Shown: in pieces, positions 54,704 to 62,082 of the stretch
Numbering within the stretch: the first letter of the stretch is position 1
How the letters are laid out: each line of letters starts with the position of its first letter
Source of the DNA: Microbulbifer yueqingensis
GTDB lineage: Bacteria > Pseudomonadota > Gammaproteobacteria > Pseudomonadales > Cellvibrionaceae
Assembly: GCF_900100355.1 (NCBI RefSeq)
Contig: NZ_FNFH01000004.1
Span: forward strand, 1-64,000
Direction: 5' to 3'
Length of the DNA stretch: 64,000 nucleotides
Notes under the pieces: model-generated
Database searches by the model: none
What the model was told of the DNA's origin: nothing
What the model saw: only the letters and a program-made list of their open reading frames with translations
Made by a program: the position numbers and the translations under genes

Positions 54704-56785
54704 TTAACGCGAGATCGTGATCAATTCCCCGGAAGCGAAATCAATTTGAACTACGTTGTTGATCTTGGTCCCGTACAGTTGTCCGCCATTGGTTGCCTTT
54801 GCGTCCAAGATATGTATGTTCGAACCGAGCTCATAATCTACGTATCTCCAAGGCATTACTTCGCATGTCTTTGCCTCTACGTCGTACCGCATGAGTTCGT
54901 TCCCAGAAATCCATATCCATGGGTTACTTGGGTCCAAGGCGAGCCCATGGCTCCAGTCGATATTGGTATCACCGCCGTTCTCAGGGCAGCTATCCAGCAG
55001 CACTGCAGCTATACCTGTTGCCGGGTCATAGGAATGCAGCTCTCCATTTCCCTGAGACAGAATATAGAGCAGCCCCGTGGCAACATCCAACTCGACATCT
55101 GCCGGATTGTCCATCACCGCTGACGAATGAATACTCGTCACAGCTTTAGTGGCCAGATCAAATGCGAGCACAGAATCCGTAATTTTGTCCGTCAATAGCA
55201 GGCGGTTCGCGGCCGCATCGAGACTGCCGCCACCAAATCGGTAACTACCACCACAGGCACCGGAATCTGACGAATCAAGCCGCGTGAAATTCCCGTCATT
55301 TAATGAAACCTCAAAGGCCGCGTTTTCGAACACTGCGAACAGTCGCCCGCCGTCCAAATCCAGAATTAGATCTCGGGCAACATAACGGCAAAACAAATTA
55401 AACCGTGTTAGTACCGTACGATCCCCGGTTACCAGATCAATCTCAACAAGAACCTCGCCAGAGTAGCCACCGTCATCTAGCACGAACGCCCGCTGGCTAC
55501 CCTCATCCAGCTCTATAGCTCTCGGCCATATCAGGCGCTTTCCCTCTCCAACACTGCTGGCAGCAAATTCTGTTCGTGAACCCGTATCCCGGTCCATAGC
55601 AAAGATATAGTCAAAGCCGTAATCCCCCACCAATAGGCGGTTACCGGCAGTATCCAGAAAAACAGCGCCGAGCCGGGCAACATTGAAAAACAATTCTTCT
55701 TTTTCGAGAGATATAACCTGCTGGGTCCCGTTATCGATATTTACCTTCGCGATACCATCATAGCCGACCACATAGGCCGTGCTGCTTCCCTCAGCAATGT
55801 CGATTCGGTCCGGAAGCAGATCTATGGGTTCTGAAACTTCTTTTATATCCTGACCTTGATAATCAATCAGCCTCAGCCGACCATCCCCTCCTATAGCGCC
55901 AGGCACTTCGGTCCCGATAACCAAAAAGCCGTCGTCTGCCAATGTAAATGAATTGGCAGACACCTTGGCTCCAGACTGAGTATATCCATTTATTACCGTG
56001 CTAATTCTGTCTGCAGCCAAGTCATAGCGTAATATGACAGTATTGTTTTTTGCCCAATCGCCAGTCGCTGAAACGTATATCAGCATCAGATAGAGACTGG
56101 TATTATCAGGGGACATTTTGATGTCGGTTATCCTGGCACCTGACCATTCTGTCGGGTCCAGGTTGAGGCTATATCCCAGTAGCAGTCGCTGCGCTCTCGA
56201 ATCCAGATCAAACGCGGTGAGATTAAGGTGCCCATCCAGGTATGAGGGCAATATCACCTCATTCCGCGAATCATCAAATGCGTAAAGGCCATAGTAGGGA
56301 AAGTCATCTGGAACAGGAATGATCTCATAAGAACTATTGTCCAGACCCCATACGACAAATGGATTAGTCCTTTTTTGGCCGGCGGGAAATCTCGGTGCTT
56401 GCCCGATCAGCCTTCGGTTGACGAAGTCTATTGCGAAGGCTGTCGGGACAGCCCTGGCTGCAAGCTCGAAAGTGACAGTCACCTGGCAGTTTTTGGCGAT
56501 CGGCCCGGTAGTGTATATCGATCCGTCGAATGTCCCGCCGCAGCCACGGATCGTGCTGACCTTATAGCCGAGGTCCGGGGAGACATTGAACCTAGCCCTA
56601 CCGCCAGCACTAACCGTTGTGCTCTCTGGGCTGATAGCCCCCCCGGACCCAGCAGATGTCGACACGGTAAATTCTGATGTAGCATCCCCGGAAGAGGTCC
56701 CATCTCCCCCTCCACCACTTCCGCCGCCACATGACACGAGGGACAGACCAGCCACAAGCACAAGAAGTAGTTTCCACCGGTCCAT
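54704..56785 (-). CDS. Lipoprotein with bacterial repeat and beta-propeller
   Basis: The 693-residue protein has a lipoprotein signal (LLVLVAGLSLVSCGGG, Cys19) with a Gly/Ser-rich linker, an InlB-type beta repeat (SAGSGGAISPESTTVSAGGRARF; about 40-105) and a long propeller-like remainder of repeated blades with Asp/Gly turns (YDGIAKVNIDNGTQQVIS, VLDDGGYSGEVLVEIDLVTG). It has no enzyme motif. It resembles surface-exposed binding lipoproteins. It is less GC-rich than dbpA. Start ATG 56785 keeps the signal. Confidence 0.75.
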   Translation of the reverse strand: MDRWKLLLVLVAGLSLVSCGGGSGGGGDGTSSGDATSEFTVSTSAGSGGAISPESTTVSAGGRARFNVSPDLGYKVSTIRGCGGTFDGSIYTTGPIAKNCQVTVTFELAARAVPTAFAIDFVNRRLIGQAPRFPAGQKRTNPFVVWGLDNSSYEIIPVPDDFPYYGLYAFDDSRNEVILPSYLDGHLNLTAFDLDSRAQRLLLGYSLNLDPTEWSGARITDIKMSPDNTSLYLMLIYVSATGDWAKNNTVILRYDLAADRISTVINGYTQSGAKVSANSFTLADDGFLVIGTEVPGAIGGDGRLRLIDYQGQDIKEVSEPIDLLPDRIDIAEGSSTAYVVGYDGIAKVNIDNGTQQVISLEKEELFFNVARLGAVFLDTAGNRLLVGDYGFDYIFAMDRDTGSRTEFAASSVGEGKRLIWPRAIELDEGSQRAFVLDDGGYSGEVLVEIDLVTGDRTVLTRFNLFCRYVARDLILDLDGGRLFAVFENAAFEVSLNDGNFTRLDSSDSGACGGSYRFGGGSLDAAANRLLLTDKITDSVLAFDLATKAVTSIHSSAVMDNPADVELDVATGLLYILSQGNGELHSYDPATGIAAVLLDSCPENGGDTNIDWSHGLALDPSNPWIWISGNELMRYDVEAKTCEVMPWRYVDYELGSNIHILDAKATNGGQLYGTKINNVVQIDFASGELITISR

Positions 56786-57012
56786 ACTGCCCCCTTATTC
56801 GATTTTTTATTAGAAGGGCAGGATAATACGTTTTTCGTACCTAATCGCCCGTCTCGCCAGAGAATGGCGTTAGTTTCATTGGCTTTGCTTGCATGTCGAG
56901 GCTCCGGCGCGCGCAAGCGTTATAGCCAGGCAGCGCCGGAGACTCGAGCAGGTGCGGAGGTCGCCCCAGATGAGATCGGATCAACACCGATACTATTTTT
57001 GTCCAGGCGGGA

Positions 57013-58194
57013 TCAGAGCCGAATGAAGATGCCCTTGCGATTTAGCGGCCATACCAACAACGTCACTATGGTAACTATGCCAAAGGCACACAGTAATGAG
57101 GCCGCCCACGGATTGCCGACAACAGACAACGCCACCTGGAAGCCAAAGTTCTGCGGGCTGGTGTCGCCGATCGGCGTGCCCGAATAGGCCAGGAAAACCT
57201 GGGACAATATAAAGGCGAAAATAGCATTGCCGCCAAGGATCAGCACAGGCTGCAGTATTTTCCGTCCCGCTGCCGCGTAAAGGACAAAAAATAACACACA
57301 GTAAGCAATTGCCGCCCAGCCACTGGATACGATCGCGAAGCTGGAGGTCCAGATCCGCTTGTTGATGACAAAGAGCGGATCCAGCAGGTGCCCGATGCAG
57401 ACCAGCGCAAACCCGGCCGCGATACCCAGCTTCAGTTGCCGGTTTGAGGGTGCCCGCCCCAGCCAGTGCGCGAAGATCGCTCCGATGAGGACGTTGGCCG
57501 TGGCGGGGAAGCTCGCCAGTAATCCCTCCGGGTCATACACCACCTTACCGGCTGCATCGGTGCCGTAGGGCCACAGGTGCGCCACAGTGAAGACCTGGCG
57601 ATCCACCCAGGCAGCCAGGGTGCCGGCCGGAGTGACCGAGCCCGCCGGGTAGCCCGGTGCCGAGGTAAAGGTCAGCACAAGGATCCAGCCAATCAGTAGG
57701 GCACCGGTGGCCAGCACCAGGCCTTTGTTATTCATGTGCAGGGTTGAGCCCGAACGGTTCGCCAGAGCCAATATGATTGTCGCGGCAAGCACGTAACACA
57801 CGCCTATCCGCTGCAACACGCCGGGAATGCGCAGGCTGGTGAAGTCGAAACTGGGCAACAGGTTCAACAGCAGGCCCAATCCGATCAGCGACAGAGTGCG
57901 TCGGCCGACTCTTCCTGCGTGCTGGCCGATTGACCGGTCATTGGGGAAGCCCAGGGCCATGGCTGCACCTACGGCGAAGAGGAATGCAGGGAACACCAGG
58001 TCGGCCAGGGTGTAACCGTGCCAGGGCGCGTGATCGAGCATCGGCAGGCGATGACCCCAGGAGCCCGGGCTCACCACCAGTATCATTCCCATAACGGCAA
58101 GGCCGCGCAGGGCGTCCAGTGCAAGGATCCTTTTTGCCGTCGCTGGCGCGGCAACCTGGACGGAGGACGAGGGGGTTGTTGTTATGCTTCCCAT
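57013..58194 (-). CDS. DUF5009/HGSNAT-like membrane acyltransferase
   Basis: The 393-residue protein has about ten to twelve helices and the start RILALDALRGLAVMGMILV of the acyltransferase-like family that includes lysosomal heparan-alpha-glucosaminide N-acetyltransferase. HAPWHGYTLADLVFPAFLFAVGAAM contains a histidine in a first loop that is a candidate acetyl carrier, and there is a VLQRIGVCYVLAA stretch. In bacteria relatives act in amino-sugar or polysaccharide acetylation (NagX-like). The neighbours give no substrate. Start ATG 58194 lies eight bases after GGGAC. Confidence 0.85.
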   Translation of the reverse strand: MGSITTTPSSSVQVAAPATAKRILALDALRGLAVMGMILVVSPGSWGHRLPMLDHAPWHGYTLADLVFPAFLFAVGAAMALGFPNDRSIGQHAGRVGRRTLSLIGLGLLLNLLPSFDFTSLRIPGVLQRIGVCYVLAATIILALANRSGSTLHMNNKGLVLATGALLIGWILVLTFTSAPGYPAGSVTPAGTLAAWVDRQVFTVAHLWPYGTDAAGKVVYDPEGLLASFPATANVLIGAIFAHWLGRAPSNRQLKLGIAAGFALVCIGHLLDPLFVINKRIWTSSFAIVSSGWAAIAYCVLFFVLYAAAGRKILQPVLILGGNAIFAFILSQVFLAYSGTPIGDTSPQNFGFQVALSVVGNPWAASLLCAFGIVTIVTLLVWPLNRKGIFIRL

Positions 58195-58498
58195 TTATAG
58201 TCCCAACTCGGTTTGTTAATTATATTTTTTTGGCTTACCGAATTCTCTGGATTCGGGTATCAGCCTGATTCATTTCCGGGCCATGCGCCTGACAACCACC
58301 GGCGAGCAGCCCGAGATGCACCAGTCACGGTATCTTGGCGACCGATGATTCGTCCAGCGCGGCTTCGGCAAGAGGGGACCTATGCGGGACAACAGGGAAA
58401 ATAAAAACACGATAAGTCGCGAGGGACACAGCGAAGGATCATGGACGCTGTACTGATAATAGAAATATCATCAGCTCAACTTCACGACGGAGAAAATC
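58195..58498. other. Divergent intergenic region
   Basis: These 304 bases separate the leftward acyltransferase from the rightward small secreted protein. The CGGAG at 58487-58491 by eye is the ribosome site for the next gene. No promoter pair, terminator or repeat was recognised. Confidence 0.5.
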
Positions 58499-58945
58499 AT
58501 GAAAAGAATAACGATGAATGGAATATTGCTGGCCTTCGCCTTATCGCCGAGCCTTGGTCTCTCTGACGACTTGAAAGATGTTTATTGGTCCACCCATGCC
58601 TGCGATGGCTATATTTATCATTTTGACAATGCCGACGGCGAATTCAGGATTTACACCCGCCTCGATGTGGAAGACAAAAAACGAGGAGAGTATAAGTCTT
58701 ACCAATTAACCGAGGGCAAATTGGAAAAGGTGGATGTGGCCCGGTACCGGTTATCTGGCGAGAGTATCTCCGGTACCTTGAGCATTGACTCAGCCGAGAT
58801 GCAGCAGGCCACAATGGAATCAACCCAATTTGGCAGTGCACCGCTTATCCGCTGTGATGCGATAAAGGCGAAGCAGCTGATCAGCGAGGCAGATAAACAT
58901 TTCGAATCCTGCCCCAAAAACGTACTTAACTGTAAGAGCAGTTAG
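58499..58945 (+). CDS. Unrecognised small exported protein
   Basis: The 148-residue protein has a signal peptide (GILLAFALSPSLGLS), then a small alpha-beta domain with three or four cysteines (STHACDGYIYHF, IRCDAIKAK, ESCPKNVLNCKSS), suggesting disulfides. I know no family. The start has AGGAG-like GGAGAAAATC upstream. It is monocistronic; a palindrome ACCGGGCG/CGCCCGGT lies just past its stop near 58962-58995. Confidence 0.6.
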   Translation: MKRITMNGILLAFALSPSLGLSDDLKDVYWSTHACDGYIYHFDNADGEFRIYTRLDVEDKKRGEYKSYQLTEGKLEKVDVARYRLSGESISGTLSIDSAEMQQATMESTQFGSAPLIRCDAIKAKQLISEADKHFESCPKNVLNCKSS

Positions 58946-59279
58946 GCGCTGCAGACTTGGACCGGGCGTGCGCCTGCTGCAGGCCCCGCCCGGTATCAGG
59001 CGTCGGCGCTATCGTTGACTTGATACAGTGTTGATCAGACTTTCGATTCAGGTATCCCGTCGATGGGGCTAACTAGTGCCCCTCCCGCGACCATGAGATA
59101 CATCTGAACTGGGCAAGCATCATCTGCCAGGGACGAGCGACTACCTGTCTGGCCCAACCGGGGCGGGCGACGTAGTATCACTGACGTCGGCCCGCCTGAC
59201 TGATTGACTATCCAAGAATCTACCATTTAACGCCGCGCACTGGCCAAGAGTGCTTTCGGCAATCCCAGGGTGCAGCTCT
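58946..59279. other. Intergenic region before the retropepsin gene
   Basis: This 334-base gap holds the GC hairpin near 58962-58995, which may end the previous gene, and a possible -35 TTGACT at 59015. No gene was found on either strand beyond short frames without ribosome sites. Confidence 0.45.
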
Positions 59280-60164
59280 ATGAAGCCTCTCGCCTGTATT
59301 TTTACCGCAATTCTGCTCAGTCCATTTATTTCCCACGCATCCTACGCCGCAGAATTCACCGTCTTTAACAACAGGGTTTTCCTGCCGGCGTACATCAACG
59401 GCACTGAAACCCTGGCTTTGCTGGACAGTGGGGCGGAGATGTCACTGATCGATAAAGGATACGCCCGCTCCCAGTCGCTGGTGCCTGAAGGCGAAGCCGT
59501 TGCCAGGGGAACCGGGGGGCAGCAGGCTGTGCAGTTTGTAAGTGACGTAGAGCTCCAGGTGGACGGTGCCCTTTTAAAGAGCCAGACACTGGTAGCCATT
59601 GACCTGGCCGATGTATCACAGCGCCTGATCGGCCGACCACTCACGCTGGTGATCGGCCGCAGCCTGTTTGATCGCGGCCCCGTGTGGATTGATTTCGCCA
59701 GCAACGAACTACAGGTACTCCCGGCTCAGGATCAGGCGGAGGATATCTGGGTTCAAAAACTGAGGGACGCCGAAAAGCTGCCGCTGCGGGACCATAAGGG
59801 GATCAAGCAGATCCCTGTGCTGCTCGAGGGTCATGAAGTCTTGGCAGACTTCGACCTCGGCAATGGCAGCGAAACGCTGGTCAGCCGTACCCTGGCAAGC
59901 GAACTCGGCCTTGTTTCCGACGAACGGATAGCGGGCACAAAGTCCGGCGGCGGCGTGGGGGGCGAGGTGACCCGACAGCTGATCCGCGTAAAGAGCCTGA
60001 CGATTGGTAACAGGACCTTTCATGACCTGACAGTGGCAATCGATGATACCGAGGAATCTCTCTCGATGAACATCGGCATGCAGCTGCTGAAGAATTTTTC
60101 GATGCTGGTCGATTTCCCGGCCGATACCGTTCATCTGGTGCGGGAGCGAGTGGGAACGAATTAA
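59280..60164 (+). CDS. Exported retropepsin-like aspartic protease, two domains
   Basis: The 294-residue protein has a signal peptide (ACIFTAILLSPFISHASYAA), then two repeats of a retropepsin half: first LALLDSGAEMSLID (catalytic DSGA) and second LADFDLGNGSETLVS (DLGN). Bacterial members of this family have two such motifs in one chain, and form a pepsin-like active pair. The second lacks the usual Thr/Ser after Gly but keeps Asp and Gly. Start ATG 59280 was chosen for its signal and AGGG; the frame 10 codons upstream is weak. The substrate is unknown. Confidence 0.8.
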   Translation: MKPLACIFTAILLSPFISHASYAAEFTVFNNRVFLPAYINGTETLALLDSGAEMSLIDKGYARSQSLVPEGEAVARGTGGQQAVQFVSDVELQVDGALLKSQTLVAIDLADVSQRLIGRPLTLVIGRSLFDRGPVWIDFASNELQVLPAQDQAEDIWVQKLRDAEKLPLRDHKGIKQIPVLLEGHEVLADFDLGNGSETLVSRTLASELGLVSDERIAGTKSGGGVGGEVTRQLIRVKSLTIGNRTFHDLTVAIDDTEESLSMNIGMQLLKNFSMLVDFPADTVHLVRERVGTN

Positions 60165-60227
60165 TCGACGGGCGGGAGCGCAGGCCCGGTTCACACCGTT
60201 CATTCGAGCGAGGTCAATTGGCCAGAA

Positions 60228-61115
60228 TTATCGGCGACCTGCTCCACCGGAAAGTGAGGCGGCCCTGGATAAATTGCGGGCCCAGCCAAGAATTTCACCA
60301 ACGCTAGCAGTCCCGTGCCTGCCCATACTCCACTGGACTGCATGCCACAGCACAGCCAGGTACCTGTAAATCAGCCGCCAGTGGCTGAGGCGCTGCAACT
60401 CATTATCAACGTTCTCACAACCCAGGTATTCCGCCAGTAACAATCGACACCGGCGCTCATCCAGTGTGTGTTCCTCTGCGATTACCGCGAGATCATAGAA
60501 GGGATCGACCATGGCGGCATATTCCCAGTCGATGGCAAAGAGGCGATCCGGCCCCGTGACGACCAGGTTTGCCGGCACCAGGTCATTGTGGCAGAGGACC
60601 GCGCCGTCGCTGAGCGACCTGGCGCGCTCGATATGCGGCTCGAGGTGGCGGTGCAGCACATGAAGTTCCGCGCCGAATTCGGTCCGGTCGTCGATCGATT
60701 CCCGGTAGCGCGCTACTTTCCCCTGAATATCCAGGTGGGCATCGATAGGAGGAAGGGCGTGGATCTTGCGCAAAAGGTCCGCCAGTTTCTGTAGCGCACC
60801 TTCATCGTCAGGGCACCAGGCTTGCCCTTCCAGGTAGCGCGTGACCAGGTATTGGCGGGCGGGGTCGCAGTGGACCACCGGCGCGCACAGGCCTGCCCGG
60901 TCTGCCAGGTGGAGGGCCGATGCCTCCGCTTCGCGGTCCAGGTCCAGCTCGGTGCTGATATCCGAGTTCAGGCGCAGAACGAGCCGCTCTTTGCCCGTCG
61001 CCAGCAGGTAGTTCCTGTTGGTAAGGCCGCCGGACAGCTGCCCGATCAGTTCGGGCCGGATGCCGCTCCACCGGGCCCAGTCGTGCGGAATTATATCGGC
61101 AGTCGTCGCGCTCAC
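60228..61115 (-). CDS. Choline-kinase-type phosphotransferase, probable thiamin kinase
   Basis: The 295-residue protein is an aminoglycoside/choline kinase fold enzyme with GGLTNRNYLLATG nucleotide loop, the LCHNDLVPANLVV catalytic loop (HxDxxxxN) and AIDWEYAAMVDPFYDLA. It starts at GTG 61115, which overlaps the stop of the transporter gene (GTGA), so the two are translationally coupled. Because the transporter, a thiamin-binding-type protein and a TonB receptor precede it, I read it as a thiamin kinase that traps imported thiamin. Choline or another small alcohol is the alternative. Confidence 0.82.
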   Translation of the reverse strand: MSATTADIIPHDWARWSGIRPELIGQLSGGLTNRNYLLATGKERLVLRLNSDISTELDLDREAEASALHLADRAGLCAPVVHCDPARQYLVTRYLEGQAWCPDDEGALQKLADLLRKIHALPPIDAHLDIQGKVARYRESIDDRTEFGAELHVLHRHLEPHIERARSLSDGAVLCHNDLVPANLVVTGPDRLFAIDWEYAAMVDPFYDLAVIAEEHTLDERRCRLLLAEYLGCENVDNELQRLSHWRLIYRYLAVLWHAVQWSMGRHGTASVGEILGWARNLSRAASLSGGAGRR

Positions 61116-61762
61116 GCCGCCATCGCACCAGAGCGATCCGCCAGGGATTCCCTGCGGTAGATGGTATACCACTGGATGAAGCCCACCACCACCAGGATTA
61201 CGTAAACCAGGAACAGCAGCGCGGTGAGGTAGAGTTCCCGGTCCAGGTAGAGATAGATGGAGGCACCATCTATGACAAACCAGTAGATCCAGTTTTCCAA
61301 TACCTTGCGCGTCACCATATAGGTGGTGACCACCGCGCCCCAAGTGGTAAACGAATCCAGGTACGGAAGCGCGGCGCTGGTGTTGGCTTGCAGCAGGTAA
61401 CCGAACACCAGCGTAAGCACACCCACCCCGCCGATTGCCAGCAGGTGCCTGCGCAGCGACCAGCAGTGGATCTGCAGGTCCCGCTGGCGCTCGGCGTGGT
61501 GGCGCCACTGCCACCAGCCGTAGACCGCCATTGCGAGGTAAAACACCTGCAGCGCCGATTCCATCAGCAGGCTGACATCCCAGAACAGGAACAGGTAGAT
61601 CGCCGTACTGACAAAGGCCGCGTACCAGCAACTGATCTTCTCCTGCATGGCCAGCACTAGGTAGGCCAGCGCGAGGATAACTGCAGCGATTTCCCACAGG
61701 GACATGGCGGCCAGTGAAGCGGCGATGGCGCTGCCGATTTCTCCGTCAAGCATCCCGCTCAC
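61112..61762 (-). CDS. pnuT: PnuC-family vitamin transporter, probable PnuT (thiamin)
   Basis: The 216-residue protein is a PnuC-family carrier with seven or so helices (MSLWEIAAVILALAYLVLAM at the start) and the conserved NWIYWFVIDGASIYLY with WQWRHH. PnuC carries nicotinamide riboside; the PnuT subtype carries thiamin and lies with thiamin genes. The flanking thiamin-binding-fold protein and kinase favour thiamin. The start may be GTG 61762 (overlapping the previous stop, GTGA) or ATG 61753. It facilitates diffusion, with the downstream kinase giving the trap. Confidence 0.82.
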   Translation of the reverse strand: MSGMLDGEIGSAIAASLAAMSLWEIAAVILALAYLVLAMQEKISCWYAAFVSTAIYLFLFWDVSLLMESALQVFYLAMAVYGWWQWRHHAERQRDLQIHCWSLRRHLLAIGGVGVLTLVFGYLLQANTSAALPYLDSFTTWGAVVTTYMVTRKVLENWIYWFVIDGASIYLYLDRELYLTALLFLVYVILVVVGFIQWYTIYRRESLADRSGAMAA

Positions 61763-62022
61763 CCGTTATGCCCACCGGGGGCCAGGTCGCCCTCGATAAA
61801 CTTGCACACGAAGATGGCGCGGCCGAACTGCTCGTAGGATGCACGCATTTCCTGCCTGAGGATATCCATCACCAGCTCGTAATCGCCGAATACCTGGGTG
61901 CTCATGGTGTTGGTGATCACCCGCAGGTCCTGATGCTGGTGGAGCCGGTCGATAAATTCCTGGATCGCCGGGATGTACTCGTCCTTCAACGGGTACATGC
62001 TGATTTCGACGGAGAGTTTCAT
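61759..62022 (-). CDS. Thiamin-binding-fold protein (YkoF/MTH1187 type)
   Basis: The 87-residue protein has the ferredoxin-like fold of the thiamin-binding PF01910 family: VEISMYPLKDEYIPAIQEFI strand and helix at the start and NTMSTQVFGDYELVMDIL. YkoF of Bacillus, a double copy of this fold, binds thiamin. This single-copy form fits a small cytoplasmic binding or buffering protein. It lies after the TonB receptor by 60 bases and overlaps pnuT by four, so is part of the same operon. Confidence 0.82.
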   Translation of the reverse strand: MKLSVEISMYPLKDEYIPAIQEFIDRLHQHQDLRVITNTMSTQVFGDYELVMDILRQEMRASYEQFGRAIFVCKFIEGDLAPGGHNG

Positions 62023-62082
62023 AAGCTACCTCCAGACAGTGTTGCCCGGAAAATGCGGGCGGTTGGTAGCCGCCCGCCCGGA